Shown here: positions 17,351 to 24,710 of the stretch, piece by piece
Layout of the letters: every line of letters begins with the position of its first letter
How positions within the stretch are numbered: the first letter of the stretch is position 1
NCBI GenBank assembly: GCA_902775355.1
Contig: CACYLY010000013.1
Location: forward strand, 1-38,941
DNA: 38,941 bases
Origin: Oscillospiraceae bacterium
Lineage (GTDB): Bacteria > Bacillota > Clostridia > Oscillospirales > Oscillospiraceae
Direction of reading: 5' to 3'
The notes under the pieces: model-generated
What the model was told of the DNA's origin: nothing
Seen by the model: only the letters and a program-made list of their open reading frames with translations
The model's database searches: none
Position numbers and translations under genes: made by a program

Positions 17351-19879
17351 ATGAAGCAATACAACGTCACGGGCATGAGCTGCGCCGCCTGCTCGGCCCG
17401 GGTGGAAAAGGCGGTGAACGCGGTGCCCGGGGTCACGGCTTGTTCCGTGAGCCTGCTGACCAACTCCATGGGCGTGGAGGGCACGGCGGAGGCGAAGGCC
17501 ATCGTCGCCGCGGTGGAGGCCGCGGGCTACGGCGCCAGCCCCAAGGGAGAGGCGAAGACCCCGACGCCGGAGGAGGACGCCCTGATCGACCGGGAGACCC
17601 CGGCGCTGAAAAAGCGGCTCTTCTCGTCCCTGGGCTTTCTGGCGCTGCTGATGTATCTCTCCATGGGGCACTCCATGGCGGGCTTCCCGGTGCCGGGCTT
17701 TCTGGAAAACCCGGTTTCCATGGCCCTGACCCAGATGCTGATCGCCCTGATCGTCATGGCCCTGAACAAAAAGTTCTTCACCAGCGGCACGAAGAGCCTG
17801 CTCCACCGGGCGCCGAACATGGACGCTCTGGTGGCCCTGGGCTCCGCCGCCGCCTTCGGCTACAGCCTGGCGGAGCTCTACCTGATGATCGCCGCCCAGG
17901 GGGCCGGGGACGGGGAGACGGTGCACCGCTTCGCCCACAACCTGTATTTTGAGACCGCGGCCATGATCCCCTGCCTCATCACCGTGGGCAAGCTCCTGGA
18001 GGCCATCAGCAAGGGCCGCACCACCGACGCCTTGAAGAGCCTGATGAAGCTGGCTCCCAAGACGGCGGTGCTGTGGCGGGACGGGAAAGAGGAAGAGGTG
18101 GACATCGCCGCCGTGCAGGTGGGGGATGTGTTTGCGGTCCGCCCCGGAGAGGCGATCCCCGTGGACGGCGAGGTGCTGGAGGGGGAGAGCGCCGTGAACG
18201 AGGCGGCCCTCACCGGCGAGTCCATCCCCGTGGATAAGGCGCCGGGGGACCGGCTCTCCGCCGGCACCATCAACCAGTCCGGCTATCTGAAGGCCCGGGC
18301 CTCCCGGGTAGGGGAGGACACCACCCTGAGCCAGATCATCCGCATGGTGTCTGACGCGGCGGCCACCAAGGCCCCCATCGCCCGCATCGCGGACCGGGTC
18401 TCGGCGGTGTTCGTGCCCGCCGTGATCGGCGTCGCCCTGTTCACCCTGGCGATCTGGCTGCTTGCGGGCAAGAGCTTCGCCTTTTCCATCGCCCGGGCCA
18501 TCGCCGTGCTGGTGATCTCCTGCCCCTGCGCCCTGGGCCTGGCCACGCCGGTGGCCATCATGGTGGGCAACGGGGTCGGTGCGAAAAACGGCATCCTCTT
18601 CAAGACCGCCGTCGCCCAGGAGGAGGCCGGGAAGATGGACATCGTCGCCCTGGACAAGACCGGCACCGTCACCGAGGGCGAGCCCCGGGTCACGGATCTG
18701 CTGCCGGCGGAGGGCGTGGACGAGAGGGAGCTGCTGACGCTGGCCGCCTCCCTGGAGCAGTATTCCGAGCACCCCCTGGCCAAGGCCGTGATGGCCCGGG
18801 CCGGAGAGCGGGGGACGGAGCTGCGGCCTCTGGAGGGCTTCCGGGCCCTGCCGGGCAACGGCCTCACCGCGCAGCTGGAGGGGAAGACCCTGCTGGGCGG
18901 CTCCGGGAAATTCCTGGCCGGCCGCTGCCCTGTCCCGAAGACGCTCCGGGAACAGGCGGACAGGCTGGCGGAGGCGGGGAAAACGCCCCTGTTCTTCGCT
19001 CTGGACGGAAAGCTCCTGGGCATCCTGGCCGTGGCGGACACCATCAAGGCCGATTCGGCTGCCGCGGTCGAAGAGTTACAGAACATGGGAATAACAGTAG
19101 TTATGTTAACCGGAGACAATACTCGGACCGCCAAAGCCATCGGAAAACAGGCGGGGGTGGACCGGGTGATCGCCGGCGTCCTGCCCGAGGGGAAGGAGGC
19201 GGTGATCCGGCAGCTCCGGGACTGCGGCAAGGTCCTCATGGTGGGCGACGGCATCAACGACGCCCCGGCCCTGACCCGGGCGGACCTGGGCATGGCCATC
19301 GGCGCGGGGGCGGACGTGGCCATCGACGCCGCGGACGTGGTGCTGATGCACTCCCGGCTTTCGGACGTGTCCGCCGCCGTGCGCCTCAGCCGGGCGACCC
19401 TGCGGAACATCCGGGAAAACCTGTTCTGGGCCTTTTTCTACAACGCGCTCTGCATCCCCCTGGCCGCGGGCTTCTATCAGGCCCTGTTCGGCTGGAGCTG
19501 GGAGATGAACCCCATGATCGGCGCGGCGGCCATGGCGCTTTCCAGCGTCACGGTCTGCTCCAACGCCCTGCGCCTGAACCTGTTCAAGCTCCGGGATCCC
19601 CGGCACGACCGGCCCCGGAATAAGCATAGCATTCAAATCCCCGAAAAAATCTTTGAAGAAAAGGAGAAGTCAAGCATGGAAAGGACCCTGAAGATCGAGG
19701 GCATGATGTGCAAGCACTGCGAGGCCCGGGTGAAGAAGACCCTGGAGGCTCTGGAGGGCGTGGAGAGCGCCCTGGTCAGCCACGAGACCGGCACCGCCGT
19801 GGTCACCGGCACCGCGGACTATGAGACCATGAAGGCCGCCGTGGAGGCCCAGGACTACAAGGTGCTGGGCATCGAGTAA
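17351..19879 (+). CDS. copA: Copper-exporting P-type ATPase with N- and C-terminal metal-binding domains
   Basis: The 842-aa protein exports Cu(I) using ATP. It has an N-terminal heavy-metal-associated domain (CAAC, C11 and C14), transmembrane helices, the transport site CPC (391-393 in SCPCALGLATP), the phosphorylated Asp in DKTGT (D435), the P1B-specific SEHPLA, and the hinge GDGINDAPAL. After the last helices and a charged linker, a second complete metal-binding domain begins at Met776 with MCKHC (C787, C790). A C-terminal copper-binding domain is unusual, as CopZ is normally a separate gene. The ATG at 17351 has AAAGGA upstream. It should be co-regulated with csoR, although 477 bp of repeats lie between them. 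Confidence 0.95.
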   Translation: MKQYNVTGMSCAACSARVEKAVNAVPGVTACSVSLLTNSMGVEGTAEAKAIVAAVEAAGYGASPKGEAKTPTPEEDALIDRETPALKKRLFSSLGFLALLMYLSMGHSMAGFPVPGFLENPVSMALTQMLIALIVMALNKKFFTSGTKSLLHRAPNMDALVALGSAAAFGYSLAELYLMIAAQGAGDGETVHRFAHNLYFETAAMIPCLITVGKLLEAISKGRTTDALKSLMKLAPKTAVLWRDGKEEEVDIAAVQVGDVFAVRPGEAIPVDGEVLEGESAVNEAALTGESIPVDKAPGDRLSAGTINQSGYLKARASRVGEDTTLSQIIRMVSDAAATKAPIARIADRVSAVFVPAVIGVALFTLAIWLLAGKSFAFSIARAIAVLVISCPCALGLATPVAIMVGNGVGAKNGILFKTAVAQEEAGKMDIVALDKTGTVTEGEPRVTDLLPAEGVDERELLTLAASLEQYSEHPLAKAVMARAGERGTELRPLEGFRALPGNGLTAQLEGKTLLGGSGKFLAGRCPVPKTLREQADRLAEAGKTPLFFALDGKLLGILAVADTIKADSAAAVEELQNMGITVVMLTGDNTRTAKAIGKQAGVDRVIAGVLPEGKEAVIRQLRDCGKVLMVGDGINDAPALTRADLGMAIGAGADVAIDAADVVLMHSRLSDVSAAVRLSRATLRNIRENLFWAFFYNALCIPLAAGFYQALFGWSWEMNPMIGAAAMALSSVTVCSNALRLNLFKLRDPRHDRPRNKHSIQIPEKIFEEKEKSSMERTLKIEGMMCKHCEARVKKTLEALEGVESALVSHETGTAVVTGTADYETMKAAVEAQDYKVLGIE
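19676..19879 (+). CDS. Possible internally initiated CopZ-like copper chaperone, 67 aa
   Basis: Inside the 3' end of copA, in the same frame, ATG 19676 is preceded by AAGGAG (19661-19666) at a 9-nt spacing, as good as any ribosome binding site in the window. Starting there yields a 67-aa protein that is a complete CopZ-type fold (MCKHC metal loop, then the usual second-half pattern). The same mRNA may therefore give both a fused domain and a free chaperone. Alternatively this is the scar of a copA-copZ fusion with the old signals retained. The sequence shows the signals but cannot show use. Confidence 0.5.
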   Translation: MERTLKIEGMMCKHCEARVKKTLEALEGVESALVSHETGTAVVTGTADYETMKAAVEAQDYKVLGIE

Positions 19880-19887
19880 TGACCAGC

Positions 19888-19912
19888 AGGGGAGGGGCAT
19901 GCACCCTCCCCT
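19888..19912 (+). terminator. Weak hairpin after copA
   Basis: AGGGGAGGG (19888-19896) and CCCTCCCCT (19904-19912) pair around a 7-nt loop 8 nt after the copA stop. There is no T-run, so it may be a pause or 3'-protection hairpin rather than a strong terminator. Confidence 0.4.
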
Positions 19913-19945
19913 CAATGTGTAGACAAGCGCCAAAAAGACCGTTAT

Positions 19946-20275
19946 TGCCACGCCGGTGTACGCACTGGCGTGGCAGTCCGTTCTCTCCCCCAATGCCGAT
20001 AATGCAAAGCTTTCGCGCTGCGGAACGCCACAGCAGGGTCACCGGTCACGACCTCGCGACGACAGAAAGCCCGCTTTGTCAACAGCCTGATCCGTTTTAG
20101 CGGCGGCCCAGGCGTACATGCGGTCGGCAGAACTTTTAATTGCCTGTAAAAGCCACCCGCTGTGCGGACGGTCTGGATTGAAATCCGGGTTTTCCGCATG
20201 TCGGAACAAGGGACCTCCGCTTCGGGGCTGACTGACAGAGATTGTGGTGCAGAGGCGGGAAAGCTTCCCGAATAT
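19946..20275. other. Unassigned intergenic stretch with strong hairpins
   Basis: No gene is supported between copA and the next operon. The region holds a 13-bp stem with a TACG loop (19946-19958 with 19963-19975, one G-U pair) and a CGGGAA/TTCCCG hairpin near 20258-20272. A minus-strand open frame across the region has no ribosome binding site. A structured RNA, on either strand, is possible but matches no family I can name from sequence (not tmRNA, not SRP RNA, not RNase P RNA by their conserved motifs). Confidence 0.3.
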
Positions 20276-20286
20276 ACAATTCCTTG

Positions 20287-20315
20287 TTGACTGCTCAAAA
20301 AGAATACAGTATACT
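20287..20315 (+). promoter_or_regulatory. Promoter of the 12-gene locus
   Basis: TTGACT (20287-20292) and TATACT (20310-20315) are 17 bp apart in an AT-rich patch. Repeated TTGTATAAT words follow at 20321-20338 and could be additional -10 elements. The leader of about 160 nt is long. Confidence 0.75.
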
Positions 20316-20384
20316 TCACTTTGTATAATTTGTATAATAATGTCCTATTCTCATCTTGGCCGGCTTCGCCTTTCGTCGCGTCTC

Positions 20385-20408
20385 TCGGGAAAAGATCGTT
20401 TTTCCCGA
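20385..20408 (+). promoter_or_regulatory. Hairpin in the long leader of the 12-gene locus
   Basis: TCGGGAAAA (20385-20393) and TTTTCCCGA (20400-20408) pair perfectly around a 6-nt loop in the 5' leader, 75 nt before the first start codon. It could be an attenuator or an mRNA stabiliser. The T-run is inside the stem, so it is not a classical terminator. Confidence 0.4.
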
Positions 20409-20483
20409 AATCTGCGGAACTTAGTCGATTCATACGCGTCTGAAATCGTGTCTGATAAAATTTCTGAATAGGAGGAACGAACC

Positions 20484-21761
20484 ATGCCACTTTTTTCTTC
20501 CGGCAATGACGGAAACAGAAGCTTTTCGTCCGTCATCAAATTCGAGGGCAGTCCTGACGATCTGGTTTTCAAAGCGAGGGAAGAGGATTTCAACACTACC
20601 ACCCGCCTGATCGTTGAAGAAACACATAATGCCCTGCTGGTGGTTAACGGCGCAGCCGCAGACCTCTTCGGACCCGGCGATCACACCCTTTCCGTACCCA
20701 ACATCCCCATCCTGCGCAAGTTCATCAGCATCCCCACCAGCGGCGTCAGTCCTTTCACCTGTAAGGTCTTCTATATCAATATGGTCCACCAGATGGATAT
20801 GCTCTGGGGCACCCAGGGAGCCATCACGCTGGAGGACCCGCTTTATGATATCTTCCTGCACGTGATGCTCCGCGGCAGCATTGCCCTGAGCGTGGCCGAT
20901 CCCCGAAGGATGCTGATCAAGCTGGTGGGCTTCCGGGACCGCTGCCAGGCCAAGGACCTGTTGGAAAAATTCCGCGGCATCATCTCCATGCACGTGAAAA
21001 GCTGCATCTCCCAGATCATGATCAATGGCAAGCTCAGCTATTTTATCATGAACGCCAACCTGATGGAGGTCAGCGAGGTCGTTAAGGAGCGGCTGGACGC
21101 GATCTTTGACGATTACGGCATGAAGGTGGAGTTTTTCAACATTGAGAGCATCGAGGTGCCCGAAAAGGATTACGCTGAGGTTTCCGCTGCCAAGAACCGC
21201 CGCACCGGTCGTATTATCGAGGGCTACACCTGGCAGGAAGAGCGCCAGATGATCATTGCCGAAAAGTTCGCCTCCAACGAGGGCACTGTGGGCGCCATGG
21301 GAGGCATGGTTGGCGGCGCCATGGGAGGTCTCATGATGGGCGGCACCATCAGTGAGATCGCCCGCAACGCAATGAGCCAGGATCGGCTGCCCACGCAGAA
21401 ACCGCCGAAGGACGCCAGCGGCAGCAATCCTCCCATGGGCAGCAACGCCGCCGGTACGGGCGGCAACAGCTCCGTGCGGGATATCCTGAACGGCAAAAAA
21501 ACCGAAACTCCGGCTGCGTCCGGCTTCAGCGGCCCGGCTCCCTTTGACCTGGGACCCGCGGAAGCGCCTGCCGCTCCGGTGACTCCGAATGCGCCGGCGG
21601 AGGGCAGCAAATTCTGCCCGGACTGCGGCGTTCCCGTGACTCCCAAGGCGAAGTTTTGCCCGGAGTGCGGACACCGCTTTGCCCGCACCTGCCCCAACTG
21701 CGGCCGGCCCATTGAGGGCGATCCGAAGTTCTGCTTCGAGTGCGGCACCAAACTGCGCTGA
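20484..21761 (+). CDS. SPFH-domain protein with C-terminal zinc ribbons
   Basis: The 425-aa protein starts at ATG 20484 behind AGGAGG. Residues about 20-260 look like the SPFH (stomatin/prohibitin/flotillin) domain protein group that includes Bacillus YdjI, often annotated as virion core-like protein. A Gly/Met-rich stretch follows (about 270-295, MGGMVGGAMGGLMMGG), then a Pro/Gly linker, then four CxxC pairs (C378/C381, C392/C395, C403/C406, C417/C420) forming two zinc ribbons. In Bacillus, YdjI is encoded with a PspA homologue and membrane proteins and is tied to membrane stress. Here it is the first gene of the unknown locus, suggesting that it recruits the other products to membrane patches. 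That role is inference. Confidence 0.75.
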   Translation: MPLFSSGNDGNRSFSSVIKFEGSPDDLVFKAREEDFNTTTRLIVEETHNALLVVNGAAADLFGPGDHTLSVPNIPILRKFISIPTSGVSPFTCKVFYINMVHQMDMLWGTQGAITLEDPLYDIFLHVMLRGSIALSVADPRRMLIKLVGFRDRCQAKDLLEKFRGIISMHVKSCISQIMINGKLSYFIMNANLMEVSEVVKERLDAIFDDYGMKVEFFNIESIEVPEKDYAEVSAAKNRRTGRIIEGYTWQEERQMIIAEKFASNEGTVGAMGGMVGGAMGGLMMGGTISEIARNAMSQDRLPTQKPPKDASGSNPPMGSNAAGTGGNSSVRDILNGKKTETPAASGFSGPAPFDLGPAEAPAAPVTPNAPAEGSKFCPDCGVPVTPKAKFCPECGHRFARTCPNCGRPIEGDPKFCFECGTKLR

Positions 21762-21813
21762 ACCCCGGCCGATCATTTGAGCATTCTAAGAGAATGGAAA
21801 GGAATGGATAGAA

Positions 21814-22506
21814 ATGAATAAACGGAAAGCAGCGGGCCTGTCCCTGGCCGTCGTCGGCATTATCTTCGTGATATACAATCTGTTTGTGTTCCTGCTCATC
21901 AAGCCCCAGACCAGTGCGTTCTGGATCAGTTATGTCTTTATGCTGATCGCTTTCGGCTCCCAGCTCTTTTCCCTCTCCCAGGCCGGTAAGAGCCTGGATG
22001 TGGAGACGGTGTTTTTTGGCATCCCCCTGGTCTCTTTTTCGGTGTTCTACTTCTTCGCGGAGCTGTTTGCCAGTACCGTGTTCATGCTGTTCCAGAATCA
22101 CGTGGGCGTCATCGCGCCGGTGCTGGTCCAGATCCTGCTCCTGGCTGTTTTCGCGATCTTTGCGATCCTTTCCATTGCCGGGCGGGACGCCACCAAAGCT
22201 GTCAACGATGACTACAAGTCCAAGAGGAACGGCATCAAGTCCCTGAGCGTGGATGTGGAGCTGCTGGCCAAAGACATCAGCGACCCGACGCTGAAGAAGG
22301 CTCTCTCCCGGCTGGCGGAGAATATCCGCTTCTCCGACCCCATGACCAACGACGTGGTCGCGGACGTGGACAACCGGATCCGCCAGGGAATCGACGATCT
22401 GCGCGAAGCCTGCGAGGAAGGCCGGACGGAAGAGGCTGCCGCGCTCTGCGCCAGAGTGGACCGTATGCTTGTGGAGCGCAATCGGAAGCTCTTTGTCACA
22501 AAATAA
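21814..22506 (+). CDS. Four-helix membrane protein of unknown function
   Basis: The 230-aa protein has four hydrophobic helices in the first half (about 7-29, 36-56, 66-90 and 98-121). A soluble, charged, mainly helical C-terminal half of about 105 residues follows, with many Asp and Arg residues. The start at ATG 21814 follows AAAGGA, 52 nt after the SPFH gene. I do not recognise the family. The topology suggests a membrane anchor with a cytoplasmic domain. Its place directly after the SPFH protein, and before a zinc-ribbon protein, suggests it ties the complex to the membrane. Confidence 0.7.
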   Translation: MNKRKAAGLSLAVVGIIFVIYNLFVFLLIKPQTSAFWISYVFMLIAFGSQLFSLSQAGKSLDVETVFFGIPLVSFSVFYFFAELFASTVFMLFQNHVGVIAPVLVQILLLAVFAIFAILSIAGRDATKAVNDDYKSKRNGIKSLSVDVELLAKDISDPTLKKALSRLAENIRFSDPMTNDVVADVDNRIRQGIDDLREACEEGRTEEAAALCARVDRMLVERNRKLFVTK

Positions 22507-22532
22507 AGACGTAAAAGCGGAAAGGAAGCATC

Positions 22533-24524
22533 ATGGCAGTATCCTATTCATCCAGAAAATGCGATTCCTGCGGCGGGAGTATGGATTATAACCGCTCGGA
22601 GAAAGTCTGGGTCTGCAGATATTGCGGTCAGAAGGTCGTCAGAGAAGAGAAGTACGACGGACTGTTCACCATCAAAAACGTGGCGCGGCAGGTGATCCTG
22701 AACGTGGCCTACCGGCGGATGGACGGAGCGAGAAGCGACCTGGCCGAGTGCGAAAAGATCGACTCCTCCTATGTGGGAACCATCATTGCCCGCATCTGCT
22801 ATAATTTTGCCGCCCTCATCACCCCTCAGGGCTGCCGGGAGACGGAGCGCAAGGCTACCTTACAGCGCCTGAAGTCCGATTATGAACGGCTCGCCTCCCG
22901 GGACGACGGGATCGCGGAGGACGAGGAGACCTTCTATGAATTCATCGGAGAGTCGGACGACAGCGATGACGCCAACGCCGTGCTGCTGATGACCTTCGAT
23001 ACCCTGGGAGACAAGAAGAGGGGCGAGCTGGCCCTCCAGTCCCTGGACGCGGGAAAAATCTATTCCCGGGAGATCAACAAGGATCTTCTGCCCTGGTGCC
23101 TGAAAAACGACAAGATGGACCTGGCCAAACAGGTAGTGGCCAACAGGGGGAATATTGAGCCCCATACCGCCATGCTCACGGTGCTGAGCAAGGCGACGGA
23201 CGGAGACAACAAGCGGGAGATGATCCGCCTGCTGCTGGAGCAGAAGGCGCTGACCCAGGAGGACCGCACCACGGTGAAGAATTACCTGTGCGGAGATGAC
23301 AGCTGCCAGACCAAGGCGACGCTGATCTCCGCGGGCTTTTCCCTGGGCTTCCTGCCGCCGATCAACACCGTGATCGAGAGAGTCCTGGCGCCGGCCGACC
23401 CGGATTCCCTGCGGCTGGCCCTTCAGGGCGTGTGCAGCCCCAGCATCCACGACTCCGATCTCTATGAGCTGATGGGCTACGCCCTGAACGAGGACGTGGA
23501 GAAATCCAAGATCATTCTTGATGCGATCAGCGCATCCGGGCGCTATGTGGCCCTCAACTCCAAGATGATCACCCAGGTCTTCCGCAGCCCCAGGCGCAGT
23601 TCGGAGGAGCGGATGCAGCTCTGGCAGTCCATGAAGGATTTCAAGGCCGATCCCAGAGCCCTCAGCGTCGCCTTCGCGGATGTGCTGTGTACCTGCTCGG
23701 ACAGTCCCGAGGTTCGGGAGGGGCTGCTGCGGGAGCTGCTGCACTCTGTTCCCGCCGTATCCGCCTCCACGCTGGAAAAATACCTGCTGGAATGCACCTA
23801 CGACGGGGAGAATAAAGCTGCGATCGTCAAAATGCTGCTGGAGCTTCCGGATGCCCGCCCCGGCCAGTATGGGGACCTGCTGGGCAAGTATCTGGCCAGA
23901 TCGCCCGACTCGCCCCAAGCCCGCGCCGCTGTGGTGGATGTGATGATCGGCGCGGGGATGCCTATTTCAGGCAGCGCCGTCACCGACCTGATCTGCTCCG
24001 ACAGCATGCCCACGGACAAAAAGATGGAAATGCTGCGCAGGTTGGAAGACAACGGCAGCCGCCCCCGGTCGGACGCCTTGAGCGTCTATCTGGAGCGCTG
24101 CGGCGGCAACTGTGACTACACCCTTATCAATTATCTGTACCGCGTCAGCACCGGCATCAGCCCCGAAGCCATTCGAAATTTCGTGCTGGGCGGCTCCAGC
24201 GCCTCCACCGGAAAGGTGGCCGCAGCCCAGCGCCTGGCGGACAAGCTGTCCCTGCCCTTCGGCAGCAGTTCCTGCACCGTCACCTTCTGCGGCGAGCACA
24301 TCCGCTGCAGCTTGCTGCAGGCCTATTGCATCCTGGCCCCGGATCCCTATGACGTGGGCACTCAGATGGTTCGGGCCATGAGCAGCGTTTCCCGCATGGG
24401 ACAGAACATCGAAGTAAACGGGAGCAGCGTCCGGTTCAAAAAGTATTTGAAGGACAGAAGAGGACAGCTGTCCCCCGTCGCGGATCGACTGTGCGACGAG
24501 CAGAAGCTCTTCTCCCTCTTCTGA
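22533..24524 (+). CDS. Zinc-ribbon protein with long helical-repeat body
   Basis: The 663-aa protein opens with one zinc ribbon (C10, C13, C28, C31; CDSCGG and CRYCGQ). The rest, about 60-640, is predicted mostly helical with repeated Leu-rich helix pairs, such as segments around RGNIEPHTAMLTVLSKA and LRELLHSVPAVSASTLEK, like an alpha-solenoid or HEAT-type scaffold. No catalytic motif is visible and no transmembrane helix is seen. It begins 26 nt after the previous stop behind AAAGGA. A scaffold or adaptor is the natural guess from this shape. I do not recognise the family. Confidence 0.7.
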   Translation: MAVSYSSRKCDSCGGSMDYNRSEKVWVCRYCGQKVVREEKYDGLFTIKNVARQVILNVAYRRMDGARSDLAECEKIDSSYVGTIIARICYNFAALITPQGCRETERKATLQRLKSDYERLASRDDGIAEDEETFYEFIGESDDSDDANAVLLMTFDTLGDKKRGELALQSLDAGKIYSREINKDLLPWCLKNDKMDLAKQVVANRGNIEPHTAMLTVLSKATDGDNKREMIRLLLEQKALTQEDRTTVKNYLCGDDSCQTKATLISAGFSLGFLPPINTVIERVLAPADPDSLRLALQGVCSPSIHDSDLYELMGYALNEDVEKSKIILDAISASGRYVALNSKMITQVFRSPRRSSEERMQLWQSMKDFKADPRALSVAFADVLCTCSDSPEVREGLLRELLHSVPAVSASTLEKYLLECTYDGENKAAIVKMLLELPDARPGQYGDLLGKYLARSPDSPQARAAVVDVMIGAGMPISGSAVTDLICSDSMPTDKKMEMLRRLEDNGSRPRSDALSVYLERCGGNCDYTLINYLYRVSTGISPEAIRNFVLGGSSASTGKVAAAQRLADKLSLPFGSSSCTVTFCGEHIRCSLLQAYCILAPDPYDVGTQMVRAMSSVSRMGQNIEVNGSSVRFKKYLKDRRGQLSPVADRLCDEQKLFSLF

Positions 24525-24710
24525 GGAGGAGCTCCGAAGTTCCCGCATTCCCCGCGGCGACGTCTGCCCCGGTTCGACGCGAAGAGGCAGATCCCCCGTC
24601 GGCTCCGCGCCCTTTGCCGGAGCCGGCGGCAGCCGTCTGCTCTCGCCGGCTTTCCGCGCCGGCGGAACGGAATGGAAAACCCATGACAAATTCTATGGAG
24701 GTGAGCCGAA
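24525..24710 (+). other. 186-bp gap in the operon with a hairpin
   Basis: This is the widest gap between genes of the locus. It is GC-rich and has an 8-bp hairpin (24600-24607 with 24618-24625). No gene with a ribosome binding site is seen and no promoter is evident. It may modulate expression of the downstream ATPase part. Confidence 0.4.

Noticed and set aside
19942-20490. Minus-strand open frame of 182 codons before the 12-gene locus
   Set aside because: It crosses a strong plus-strand promoter, has no ribosome binding site and no recognisable domain.
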